Positions 33,487-43,931 of a stretch of 64,000 nucleotides of DNA are shown here, one piece after another. The stretch lies in the NCBI GenBank assembly GCA_022495995.1, contig JAFEMH010001489.1, positions 1 to 64,000 on the forward strand, in the 5' to 3' direction. Position 1 is the stretch's first letter. Each line of letters begins with the position of its first letter. The stretch is from Adenophora triphylla var. japonica (Eukaryota; Streptophyta; Magnoliopsida; Asterales; Campanulaceae). A program made the translations under genes and the position numbers. The notes below the pieces were generated by a model. The model had not been told where the DNA came from, made no database searches, and was given only the letters and a program-made list of their open reading frames with translations.

Positions 33487-36400
33487 TCAATCGAAATCCT
33501 TGGTGGCCGGCGCCTTCCCCCGATCCCTCTTACGGCTCGGGCCCGCCTCCTCAGTAGCCATGAAGATCTCAGGCTCAGAATCATCATCCTCGTCTCCGGA
33601 GGAAGGCTCGTCAGGACCAACCGGCACGCTCTGATAGGGCAAGCCAAGATCCGCAAAGAAATCATATCCGAAGGTGAATGCGTCGGACTCCTGGACGTGC
33701 GAAGAAGATCCACCATGATGCCAGACATGCCCCTGCCAGTACGGATCCCCGAGAATGACGTGATCCGAAGGTAGCACCACGCGGGGATCAAGGAGAGGAG
33801 AAAGAGGAGCCTCGGAGGAACGCTCAGAAGGCTCAGGGGAAGTCTCCCGCCTGACAGGCGCCGGCTGTGGCCGCCTCGCTCTAGCCTGAGGGGCTCCACA
33901 AGCCACCATCCTCCCGATGAATCTCTTAGCCTTGATCACCTGCTTCGTCAGCTTCTCCACGACCACCTCCGGAAACTGCACGAAAGCAAAAGCGTCAGAA
34001 ATAGTTGAGGCGAAAAACGATGACAGGAAAGAAAGGAAAAGACAGAAGCAAAAAAAAAAGAGAGGTGGGAAGGAGAGGCCATACCTTCATACCCGGACGA
34101 GGCCGGAAAGCTCGTGGAAGCCGCTCAGGCTGAGGGATCTGCACCCTCAATCAGACCCCATCCTGGACATATGAAAAGTCCGTCCGAGGGTACCGCGGGA
34201 TCCCTAATCCCTCTCTATCAAGAACCTGGGGCATCCTCAGCCTCCTCAAGACAAATACCGGATACGGATCAATCGCCACGAATGCCGAGAAGTGCTGGCC
34301 GCCCCGGTAATCATCCCAGGTCGCAGATCTCTCACTAGGGTGCATCATGTCGGCAGGAGGCTCCATCGGTGTCAACAAAGGCGAATTCACGCCATGCTGG
34401 CGCGTCACCCTCTCCCCCAGATAATAGACGTCGCAAGTCAAGCCCCTCAAAATCCTCCGCTGCACGGTCCATACCTCAGCGCCCCTCAGCTGCGCCACAT
34501 CGAAACGATCCCAGGGATAGAATATCATCCCCTCATCCGTCTCAGCCCCCGTCAAAGGCAAGCAGTCCCTGTATCTGAGGGTCGTGCGCCCTCTGGAACC
34601 TTTCTTCTCCCGGGCATACTTGGACCAGGAACGCATGGCCGGATACGCCCCAACGTACTCCGCCGGCTGTCGCCACATCGTGACGTGAAAGAACTCCAAC
34701 GCCCATACCTGCGAAAGGTAAAGATCACATCAATTAAGTGCGAAAAAAGATACATGCTTAAAGAAAAGAGGGAAAGCGAAAGGAAAGCTTATACCTCCAG
34801 AGGGAACTCGAAGCATGTCAAGGAACTGACAGCCTTCCGGCTATACCGATCTAGAGCGAAATAGAGCTCTGCCAGCCCTGCCTCTCCCCAAGAGACCTCT
34901 TCGGCCATCCCCACGTCCTCCAAGGAACTCAGCAAAGGAAAAACAGCCGTCCCTCGGCATGTCCAAAAAGAGTGCTCGAAAAAGCAAACCATAAAAAGGC
35001 CCTAGCAATCTGCTCAGCGCCTATCCTCTCATCCCCAGCCTCGTAGCTCCCAATGATCTCCACAATCTTTCCCTCGACCACAGCGTACTCCATACCCATC
35101 CCCTTTTGGGAATAGGGAAAATCCTAGAAGGGCCTGCAGATCCAGATCGCTGTAGCCGTCTCGCCACTCAATGCTGCGTCCATTAAAGGACAGACCCGTG
35201 ATCGCAGCGTAGTCGGAAGGCGTAACCGTCGCCTCGCCCCAGAAGAAGTGGAATGTGTGGGTCACGTCCCACCAGTGCCGTGCCAAAGCGAAGATCAGGC
35301 CCTTACTCTTGGGAAATTTGACCAACCCCCTCAAGCACTCGATGAACTTGTACAAGCCAGTCTCAATGACGATCTGTCTAGGACTCATCATCGCTCCTCT
35401 GCCCATATCTGGAAGCCGGTCCCATAGACCAATAACAGACTCCACTGATCCTCGAGTCTTCATCTTGTTCAGCTGCTCCGTCACGAAATTGTTTCCACCC
35501 TGCAATAAAAAAAAAAGAGAAGGAAACAAAAATGTCAAAAGTGTCAAAATTTTGCATTCAAAAAAAAAAAGAGAGAGCATACACATGCATCATAAAATTT
35601 TGAAGAAAATTCGGCAGCATAACAACATGCAATGAACCTAGCCCCATTTTTCTCGCACAAAAGAAGGCAGTTTTCAGCAAATCCCAATCAACATTCATTC
35701 ATACATGAAGAAAAAATTCATACAAGGAGTCAACGGAAGTAAAAACTCCGTCCCATTTTTCATGAAATAACATACATAAACAATTTTTTCAAATCAGTCA
35801 TTCAATCAAAGGGAACGAAAAATCCGTCCCACTTTTCATAGAAAATCACATTCTCAAAAAAAAAAATGCATTCATATCATTCATATCATTCATCATCCCA
35901 TCACAAAAAAAAAGGAAAAGCATGCACACATTCATGTCAACATTGCAACAAAAAAAAAAGAAGTCCGTCCCAAATTCGGACGAATTCCTTATCATTTCAT
36001 ATTTCAAAAAAAAACAAAAAAAAATGGCAAAATGCCCATTCTTTTCAAACACATTGCAACATGCAAATCATCAAAAATCCAATTTCAGTGTCAAAAAAAA
36101 AACATAATTTTTGAATTTTAGCTACAATTTTCGGACATAAAAAAAAAAAATGGCAAAATGCCCATTCTTTTTTTCAAGCAAAATGCACATTTGGGTTACC
36201 CACAAACTCATTACAACATGCAAAGCATCAAGATCAAATTCCAAGCCCAAGAACATTGATTTTCGGATTTTCAAAAAAAAAAAAAAATTCAAAAAAATCA
36301 CAAAAAATCAATTTCAAATGAAAAATCGACAAAGGGATCGAAAAGATTCGAAGTATACCGTTCGGAGACTCGGATCAGTGGCCCAATGTTGCCACGCATC

Positions 36401-36526
36401 GGGGTAGGGCTCCTCCGCAATCGATTGCGAAAGAGTATAATGCCTCCTCATTCGGACAAGCTCCAATCGTCTCTCCGCGACCGGGCCGCGTCCTTGGCCT
36501 TGAAAAGCAGCTTCCCCGTGTTCCAT
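33487..36526 (-). pseudogene. TE5 antisense gene 1: plant mobile domain (PMD) protein, four exons
   Basis: Inferred exons: 36526-36359, 35499-34795, 34708-34085 and 33975-33487. All introns start GT and end AG and are phase 0. The joined protein has PMD features: WDRLPDMGRG, ARHWWDVTHTFHF, GEATVTPSDYAAITGL, then EVSWGEAGLAELY and FYPWDRFDV...YYLGERVTRQHGV. Exon 4 is Pro/Arg-rich with an acidic tail. Two frame changes in exon 2 (near 35100 and 34940) and a TGA at 34153-34151 in exon 3 break it. PMD proteins include plant factors for transposon silencing; a retroelement copy could act against or alongside them, which is inference. A palindrome lies 162 bp upstream of the ATG. Confidence 0.7.
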
Positions 36527-36821
36527 TGCTTAAGAAATCGAAAAAATCGGAAGAATTTTCGAGTTTTTTGGCCTTCAATGGCGGCTGGGGCGATTTTTCT
36601 CTCTCTCCCTCGTAATTTTTTGAAAAAACTGACTGGGGAAGAAGAAGGGCGTTGGCCCTCATTAAAACCAATCTAGGTCACGCTCCTATCCGCGCGGATG
36701 GTTTTGAAGGGTCAAAAAGACCCTTTTGCCCTTTAAAATTTCAGAACTCTGCAGTTTAGTCCTCAACTTAACAGAGTTAACCAAAGTTAACCAAAGTTAA
36801 CCCCCTCTTCAAAAGAGCTTC
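36527..36821. promoter_or_regulatory. Upstream region of antisense gene 1, with palindrome 36688-36699
   Basis: ATCCGCGCGGAT at 36688-36699 is a perfect palindrome followed by GGTTTTG, as at 33146 and 38574. A C/T-rich leader on minus lies between it and the ATG. No clear TATA box was seen. Confidence 0.5.
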
Positions 36822-37345
36822 ACGACAGTAAAACGTAAGTCCGATTTCCCCGAGAAAGATAACGGAATCCCGTCTCTTTCATCAAAATCATCAACGGCAG
36901 TAAAACGTAAGTCCGATTTCCCCGAGAAAGATAACAGAATCCCGTCTCTTTCATCAAAATCATCAACGACAGTCAAACGTAAGTCCAATTTCCCCGAGAA
37001 AGATAACAGAATCCCGTCTCTTTCATCAAAATCATCAACGGCAGTCAAACGTAAGTCCAATTTCCCCGAGAAAGATAACGGAATCCCGTCTCTTTCATCA
37101 AAATCATCAACGGCAGTCAAACGTAAGTCCGATTTCCCCGAGAAAGATAACGGAATCCCGTCTCTTTCATCAAAATCATCAACGGCAGTAAAACGTAAGT
37201 CCGATTTCCCCGAGAAAGATAACGGAATCCCTTCTCTTTCATCAAAATCATCAACGGCAGTAAAACGTAAGTCCGATCTCTCCGAGAAAATTAACGGAAT
37301 CCCGTTTCTTTCATCAAAATCATCCCCGGCAGTAAAACGTAAGGC
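36822..37345. repeat. 72-bp tandem array in TE5
   Basis: About eight starts of a 72-bp unit containing AAAACGTAAGTCCGATTTCC and CTCTTTCATCAAAATCATC. Because 72 is divisible by three, a minus-strand frame of 191 codons stays open across it with a 24-residue repeat; I do not treat that as a gene. Confidence 0.92.
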
Positions 37346-37450
37346 CGATTTCTCCGACGAATACGTCTGATTTTTCCCCAGCAAAGGCTAACAAAATCCC
37401 CAGCGAAGTTAACGGAATCCCAAAAGCCAGCGGAATCTCGAGTAGATCTT

Positions 37451-37496
37451 GAACTACGATAGGGCTTGATTCCCACTAGGGATACGTAGGTAGCCT
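37451..37496 (+). other. GAACTACG/CGTAGG stem-loop (TE5 copy 2)
   Basis: GAACTACG pairs with ATACGTAGG, with TCCC/GGGA inside; a GACC/GGTC mini-hairpin follows near 37517-37528. Confidence 0.6.
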
Positions 37497-37570
37497 ATCA
37501 TTAGGTCCAACCACTCGACCAAAATGGTCACCCTCTCCTTCGGCAGCAGACAAAGTCCACCGAAAGGCCA

Positions 37571-37795
37571 TTTCAAATCAAGGTTCGAGGCACCTAAAAC
37601 GCCATCATCAAGGTTCGAGGCACCTAAAACGCCATCATCAAGGTTCGAGGCACCTAAAACGCCATCTTCAAGGTTCGAGGCACCTAAAACGCCATCATCA
37701 AGGTTCGAGGCACCTAAAACGCCATCACTAAGGTTCGAGGCACCTAAGACGCCATCATCAAGGTTCGAGGCACCTAAAACGCCATCATCTCCAGG
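37571..37795 (+). repeat. 30-bp tandem array in TE5
   Basis: Seven to eight units with AAGGTTCGAGGCACCTAAAA; a further single unit is at 38087-38120. The + strand frame of repeated RFEAPKTPSS is a by-product. Confidence 0.9.
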
Positions 37796-37804
37796 GTCAA
37801 AGAC

Positions 37805-38180
37805 TCGAACTACGACTGGCTTGATTCCTCTTAAGGATACGTAGGTAGCCTATCATTAGGTTCAGCCATCCGACCGAAAATGGTCATTCCTATCCCCAGC
37901 AGAGCGGATAGCCATCCGACCGAAAATGGTCATTCCTATCCCCAGCAGAGCGGATAGCCATCCGACCGAAAACGTTCATTCCTATTCCCAGCAAAGCGGA
38001 TATACAAGTCTAGCCATCCGACCGAAAAAGGTCATCTCTTATCCCCAGCAGAGTTTCTCTCCAGCACCCGACTGCAGAGCTCGCTTTTCAAGGTTCGAGG
38101 CACCTAAAACGCCATCATCTCCAGGGTCAAAGACCCGAACTACGACTGGCTTGATTCCTCTTAAGGATACGTAGGTAGCC
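37805..38180 (+). other. TE5 repeated block: two stem-loops flanking a 46-bp array
   Basis: GAACTACG/CGTAGG stem-loops at 37805-37850 and 38137-38180 flank about four 46-bp units with CCATCCGACCGAAAATGGTC. Each unit can form GACC...GGTC. The two stem-loop copies are nearly identical, so the block is a segmental duplication. Confidence 0.7.
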
Positions 38181-38243
38181 TATTAAATAGGTTCAGCCAC
38201 TCGATCACTTGATCATCCTGTCAAATTTGGAGCCTTACTCTTA

Positions 38244-38288
38244 TCGACGACCCCGCTTCCTTCGAAAGCGCCGTCGCCGAGGGGCTAC
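38244..38288 (+). other. TE5 pre-PPT stem and polypurine tract
   Basis: CGACGACCCCGCTT and AAGCGCCGTCG can pair around CCTTCG; GCCGAGGGGCTAC ends at the LTR. The same design is seen in TE7 with other paired bases. Confidence 0.65.
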
Positions 38289-39994
38289 TGTAAGTGCTCC
38301 AATTTGAGTTTGTTAGTATTTTCGTTAGAAAATTAACGAAATTTATAACATTCCTAACATTCCTAACATTCCTAACTTTTCTAACAAAGCAAGGGCAAAG
38401 TGGGCATTGTTATTTAAGGTTAAGCCTACAAAAGAATCTCAAAAAGTAAAAGAATTAAGAAAATCCAAATCTGGTAAGTTGAAAAACATAATCAGTTTGA
38501 TTTTTTTTGAAAATATTCTTTGTGTCCAAAGCCTGCAGCTGCAATTAATGAACAAGCAGACGCTGCAGGAACCATCCGCGCGGATGGTTTTGTCATTTCC
38601 AGAGGGCTATAAATTGAGGCCTTCAGTCTCAAAAATAAAAAAGAGAAAAAACACAATTTGCAACTGCACCTTGGCGAAAATAGAGAGAAAACAGTGAGAA
38701 TTCTCTAGAATTGTCACCTTTTTCTCAACTATTCACCCAAAATCACACTCACTCAAACACTCTCATATTCAAGCCTCAAACACTCTTACATTCAAGCCAA
38801 AAACTCAAAACACAAAGAAGATTGGTAAACCCTCCTTCTCCTTACCCTAAACTCCTTCATTCATGCATACATTTTCAAACTCCAAAATGTAGTTTGTTCA
38901 TCTTCTTGTCTTAGGTCCAAGAAGATCACCATGGAAGTTCATCTCCATGGATGATCTTCTACAAGGATCAACATTATTTTCAATGTATTCTTACTTACTT
39001 GCAAAGAAAACACATTTTCAAAACCCTAAAAATCATTTTCATACATCAAATCTCTTTTTCAAAGGATAAAATTCCCCTTCCCAAGCAAATGAAGTGCTTA
39101 GTCCTAATGTACCCCAAGGATGGTTTGATATAGTTGATTCACCACTAAAATGTCAAGTGATCACTAATCAAAACCTAGGGAAATGGGGACAAGCATGGAT
39201 GCCAAATCCCCTTTAAAATCATGTTTTTCTTCAAGAAGAAGTTGCTGTCCAGTAGCAATTTTCTAAGACCCCAGTCCATGGTCTAATTTTTTGGACACAG
39301 ATAAACTTGGAATTTGGTGTTGACTACAAAACACTTTTTGTAGCCAACATCCAGAGATTTCCATACATATTTTTACTTTATTTTTTGCGTGAGTAAAACT
39401 CCATTTTTCAAATTTTCTTTTGAAGGTCAGATCACCAGTCTCTGGAAGTCCAGATCTCATACCTGAGATTTCCAGAAGGTTTTGGGTCCTCAAATATTCT
39501 CCAAAATGGAAAATTCTTTCACAGAAATCTTATTTGAGGTGTCTGGAACAACTTTAATTCTCTGAGTTTTCTCAGATTATGAAGTTTTGAAGCCCTTAAA
39601 TCCATTTCAAAATTAAGTGTCCACTGCCTTTTTCATTCTGGCAGAAATGGTTTCCAACTTCCAAAAATCTTTTGAGTATCAAAACTCAACCCAAAAATCA
39701 TACTAAAAATCATGGGATTTGTTCAAAGTCTAATAAAGAGTTCCCAATTTTTACTTTTCAGATCCACCTTATTTTGGCCAAAACACACACACACACACAC
39801 ACACACAAAAATGATCTTAAATGTTTGGAAGACTCGTTTTACGAGGCATTCCGGGTGAACACTAACGTTCTTCCCGGCGTGTAACGTGACCTCCGAACCC
39901 AAATCTCTGATCTCGGGCATTTTTCAAAGTTTTGGCCCTTAAAATAAAAATGGCGTGGCGACTCCGTTTGATTTCAAAAATTGGGTACATCACA
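38289..39994 (+). repeat. TE5 3' LTR (1706 bp)
   Basis: Starts TGTAAGTGCTCC and ends TACATCACA. Palindrome CCATCCGCGCGGATGG at 38572-38587 lies 21 bp before TATAAAT at 38608-38614. A CA microsatellite is at 39783-39806. U5 holds the primer-site echo TGGCGACTC at 39956-39964. The end abuts TE6 gag. Confidence 0.85.
38572..38614 (+). promoter_or_regulatory. TE5 LTR core promoter: palindrome plus TATA
   Basis: The 16-bp palindrome, GGTTTTG and TATAAAT lie within 43 bp. The palindrome is shared with the upstream regions of both antisense genes. Confidence 0.6.
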
Positions 39995-40319
39995 GTATGG
40001 TATCATAATATTCAAGGAATGTTTGGATGTGGAGATGAGGATCTTCGAAAGTGGTGCCGCTATATTGGTTATTCATAACCATATGTAAGAGTTGCGGCTT
40101 TATCTCAAAATGTGCCGCTCCTGCATTCGGCACAACGATAGGGGATCTAGTTCCCGGGGTACTTGGATTTACGAAGTCCCGTAGGGTCCTAGCTGGCGTT
40201 TGCGGTACTCCGTCCGCCATATGTTTTCTTAAAGTCTCTTTAAATTTTCTTAGTCTCTCGTGAAAGCTTCGTTCGGGTTCCGGATCAAAATTGTCAAAGA
40301 ATGTCCGAGCCCGTTTCAT
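39995..40319 (-). pseudogene. gag: TE6 Athila gag N-terminus (interrupted)
   Basis: The ATG at 40319 opens a frame with an N-terminal acidic/basic segment and the Athila-type gag entry motif NAGAAHFEIKPQLL, NNQYSG and EDPHLHIQTFLEYYDT. The codon after DTI is split by the end of the TE5 LTR at 39994. The remainder of gag is outside this segment or lost. Confidence 0.8.
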
Positions 40320-40445
40320 ACACTATAAGAAAAACACTTAAAGAGAGATTAAACGTAACAATTTATCGGAACAAAACAATATGAAGAAAAAAAAATTAAA
40401 ACAAAAAATTATGTAGTAAAGACAAAAACTTAAAGTAAACCGTTG

Positions 40446-40463
40446 TTCCCGACGACGGCGCCA
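40446..40463 (-). other. TE6 primer-binding site (tRNA-Asp type)
   Basis: On minus, TGGCGCCGTCGTCGGGAA lies 6 bp after the LTR. It resembles the tRNA-Asp primer site usual in Athila and other gypsy elements. Confidence 0.85.
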
Positions 40464-40469
40464 AAAACT

Positions 40470-41894
40470 TGTTGGTCTTTTAACCTAACGGTTTATTTAA
40501 TATCCGCAAGTGCACAGGCTATTGTAATATAGTGGGTGCAAGTACGGGTCGATCCCACAGAGACAGGGTTTACTTAGAAAATATTTTTGTCTTTAAAGTT
40601 ATAGAAAAGATTGGGGGGAAGATAAAGTTTGATTTTGGAAATAGAAAGAACATAAACAGAAAATACTTTGATAAAACTCTTATAAAATAAAGCATTCTCG
40701 GGATTGGAAATCATACACATAATCTTGTTCATCAAATTGTCATTGTCTTAGAAATATAGATTTTCATAAAAATCAAGGATGGTATGTTAAGCCTACGCTA
40801 CTTCGGGTTAAGACAGTAGCGTTTGTATTCTTCACTAATTATGTCCTAACTGTTTGAGATTTCTGTTTATGTTACCCCCGCCCTGTCACAAACAGGCATT
40901 CCGGCTTATCTCTAGCTGACCATAATTAGTAAGAATCCATTAAGAATGAGAGTCAACATACTTTCCATTAAAGGAACATCCCTAGGCCGTTGAACTACTT
41001 TCGTGATCAATGGAACCTAGTTTCTTTATATAGTTCCGTCAATCGAGATTCTCCGCTAGGTCCATCTCTCAATTGATTGAATCATACAAGTTGGACGTCT
41101 CCAAAATGTAAGACATTTAGAGATTAATATAAAGAAATTGTTTAGATGAAGATAGAAGACAAGACTTTATTTATTTTAAGATGATGGACATGTATGCTTT
41201 TGAGTTTCCAACCCCAAGAACAAGGGGGATTTACTCACTAGCCATCTAGAACATATAAGCAATTAAAAATAGAGAATAGAGTAAGAAGACTTATGATGAA
41301 ATAGAAGGCAAATGGCTGGAAATAATGCTTCACTTTTATTGCTTTTCTCCAAAGTAACTTCAAGAACAAAATATGGACTTTGATCTTCAAAATATCTTTG
41401 GAAATCAATATGAAAATTATTTGTGTTTAATCTATGATGAATATCTATGGAATATCAGTAAATTTCTATCTCTAAGACTGATTACAAGGGGTCCTTTTAT
41501 AAGGGGGAGGGAACTCTTCAAGAAGGTGCTTCCAAAAGGTGCCTTTTAATCTGCAGTCATGACCTTGCACGGCCGTGTCAAGGGTTTTGCACGGCCGTGG
41601 CGCCAGATTTGAATTTGAAATTGGAAGATTTGCAAGGCCGCTCCTCTATCAGCTGCACGGCCGCTCCGAGGTTGACAAAGCCAGGTCCAGTATATCTCAC
41701 AGTACCCAAGCATCCTTTTGAATCATAAAAAGGCCCTAAAACCTGTCTAAAAATGCATGAAACATACCAAAGGCGTAAAATCTAATAAATATGAAAAAGT
41801 AAGTAAAAAGTACTTAAAATAAAAAAAAGAATGATTTATTCAAGTAAAAGTATATAAAACTTAGGATAAATTACTATATAATAGTCACTTATCA
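40470..41894 (-). repeat. TE6 5' LTR (1425 bp)
   Basis: On minus it starts TGATAAGTGAC and ends AGACCAACA. CACGGCCGTG occurs at 41568-41577 and 41590-41599, with degenerate copies near 41634 and 41656. They lie upstream of TATAAAAGG at 41502-41494. The ATCCGCAAGTGCACAGG...GTACGGGTCGATCC segment near 40500-40560 is familiar from Athila LTRs. Confidence 0.88.
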
Positions 41895-42015
41895 GGTGAC
41901 TCCCCAACAAAACAGTCAAATCCTCGGGTGACTCCCCAACGAAACAGTCAAATCCTCGGGTGACTCCCCAACGAAATAGTCAAATCCTCGGGTGACTCCC
42001 CAACGAAACAGTCAA
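41895..42015 (+). repeat. 32-bp tandem array in TE7
   Basis: Four units with GGTGACTCCCCAACGAAACA; the first is cut by the TE6 LTR. Confidence 0.9.
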
Positions 42016-42062
42016 ACCTTGGGTACAAAGCCCGTGACCTCTCGTTAACGCCACCTCTTTGA

Positions 42063-42236
42063 TGAACTACGATTTGGCTTGATTCCCTCACGGGATACAT
42101 AGGAATCCTTTTCATAAAAGGTCCAGCCGCTCGACCATCTTGGTCACCTCTTTTTCCCGCCATTCATTGTTCGGCTCGGGATTCTCATTTTGTCGACGAC
42201 CCCGCTTCTCGTGGAAGCGACGTCGCCGAGGGGCTC
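42063..42236 (+). other. TE7 stem-loop and pre-PPT element
   Basis: GAACTACG...GGGATACATAGG at 42063-42106 keeps TCCC/GGGA inside but has one mismatch in the outer stem. CGACGACCCCGCTTC/GAAGCGACGTCG at 42193-42226 pairs well, then CCGAGGGGCTC leads into the LTR. Confidence 0.65.
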
Positions 42237-43925
42237 TGTGAGTACCCCGACCCGAACTCGTGTTTTTGGGTCTGCTTTCCATGATTGGCATTAGTTTTGG
42301 GCTTGCATTAGTCATTTATTTATTTATTTACTTGATCCATTTACTCTTCCTTGGGCCTGCCTCCCTTCGGCGCAATATGTCCTAAGATTGACCGGTGTCG
42401 TCCGACACAGGACAACCCAAGGCGGTGGAAACTCCATGTCGTACGACATAGGAGCTCCCCTCAGCATGCCTATAAATAAAGGGTCTTGCTGATCATTTTA
42501 GGGGGGGACTTTTGGCAAGTAAGGTCACTCTGCTGAAATAGAGACTCACTATCTCTCTCATACACACACACTCACCTCCCTCACACACACACACACATCC
42601 AAGCCAAAGTCCAAAGGTGGTCATTCCTTGTTGGGGTTTTGAAGGGGTAAACACCATACTATTGGTGCTTTTACCTTGTGGACTACAATAGGTAGACCCT
42701 AACCCCTTTAATCTCTGATTCATACATTGCTTACTTGTTCATTTCATCTTGCATGCTTACATGATTTGATATTATGTGAAATATTTGGGATCTTTGCATG
42801 ATAAAGGTGATGGAGATGTGAATCTTCAATATTCACATCTCCTCACTTCAGATCTGAACATTTAGTAGCCTTAGTTGCATTAAAGTTTGCATCTTGGTTG
42901 ATTTTGTTTGAGTTAGGAGGTGATGGCACCCATGATCATGGCCAAAAACATGTGATCACTCACATTTGGCCATTAAAGCCATGTGATCCTCCCATAATAC
43001 TCACGTATTATTGTTTTTCCACTGCTTTCAGTTGATATTATAGCTTAGTTTTATAATTGTGAACAGTGTGGGATCAATCTGCTGAAGGCACTGAAATAGG
43101 ACACCTATGTCGTCCGACACAGGACATCTTAAGGAGTCCTGTGTCATACGACATAGAGATCCCAGAAAGCTGCTTGGCTTTCAGTGACTTCAGATCAACC
43201 CAGATTGACCCCCTTTGTGTTTTAAGGCTGTGTTTGAGTAGTTTTTAGTTCATTTACCACTGTTTGGGAAGTCTGAGATCCGTTTGGGTGTAACCTATTG
43301 ATGGAGGCGGTCTCTGTCGTATGACATGGACAGCCCTGGGTGTCCTGTGTCATACGACATCCGTATCACAGAAAGTCAATCCTGACTTTATTTACTCCGA
43401 TCAAGCCCAAATTGGTCTTAGACCCTAAACAGTGTCTCTCTATAATTAAAATAGCTCTGTATTAGTTTTAGATTAGCTTTGGTGGCTTAACCACCCCCTT
43501 TGTAAGAGGCAATCTGATCAGGATGTCTTATGTCGTCCGACATCCCTCTCCTGAGGAAGTCCTATGTCGGACGGCATCAGAGGTCACTGGACAGACTGTC
43601 TCAGCCTTTGCCTTGTAATCCAAGCAATTGTTTGTAAGGGTGTGGCCCCCTTTCAATGGCTCACAAGTTGTATCCAGTTTCAATATCATTAGTGAAATCC
43701 AAATTTACATGGCTTGCTTGTTGACACAAATTTCACACACTTAGAATGATCTTATTTTCCATTATTTGATTGAAAGTCTCGAAAGAAGCGATGTGGGTGA
43801 GCTCTATATTCTCTTCCCACATCGTAACCAGACCCCCGGACCCATTTTCTCTTTAAAATAGGTTTTTCAATGTTTTCCTTAAAAACGGCTTGGCGACTCC
43901 CAAAAAAGAAAAAAGAAAACAAACA
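42237..43925 (+). repeat. TE7 3' LTR
   Basis: Starts TGTGAGTACCCC; the right end, near CAAACA at about 43925, is uncertain. TATAAATA is at 42471. Palindromes TGTCGTCCGACA (42396-42407) and ATGTCGTACGACAT (42436-42449) lie just upstream. Further pairs follow downstream at 43108/43141, 43316/43351 and 43531/43563. Primer-site echo TGGCGACTC is at 43891-43899. Confidence 0.8.
42396..42449. promoter_or_regulatory. TE7 LTR palindrome pair upstream of TATA
   Basis: Two TGTCG..CGACA palindromes 29 bp apart, ending 22 bp before TATAAATA at 42471. Confidence 0.6.
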
Positions 43926-43931
43926 ATCTTT

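Larger units (their letters stand above)
28355..39994 (+). mobile_element. TE5: 5'-truncated Tat-type element with two antisense genes
   Basis: It starts inside RT and runs through RNase H, the second RNase H, integrase, 3' leader stem-loops, two minus-strand genes, four repeat arrays and a pre-PPT element to a 1706-bp 3' LTR. The antisense genes and repeat-rich 3' region match the layout of TE1 but the sequences differ. At the right edge the LTR cuts exactly into an Athila gag, so TE5 probably inserted into TE6. Confidence 0.85.
39995..41894 (-). mobile_element. TE6: Athila-type element, 5' LTR, primer site and gag start
   Basis: On minus: LTR 41894-40470, primer site 40463-40446, then gag from 40319 until TE5 cuts it at 39994. 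Athila identity rests on the gag motif FEIKPQLLHMV...DPHLHIQTFLE and a tRNA-Asp-type primer site. It is truncated by TE5 and no pol is seen. Confidence 0.85.
41895..43925 (+). mobile_element. TE7: 3' region and LTR of a Tat-type element
   Basis: Repeat array (41895-42015, 32 bp x 4), stem-loop (42063-42106), pre-PPT element (42193-42236) and an LTR from 42237. TE6 seems to have inserted into its 3' region. No coding part remains. Confidence 0.8.

Noticed and set aside
36809..37384. Minus-strand 191-codon frame with a 24-residue repeat
   Set aside because: The 72-bp tandem repeat has a period divisible by three, so any open frame persists; no domain and no upstream promoter evidence.
37524..37844. 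+ strand frame of repeated RFEAPKTPSS
   Set aside because: By-product of the 30-bp array.
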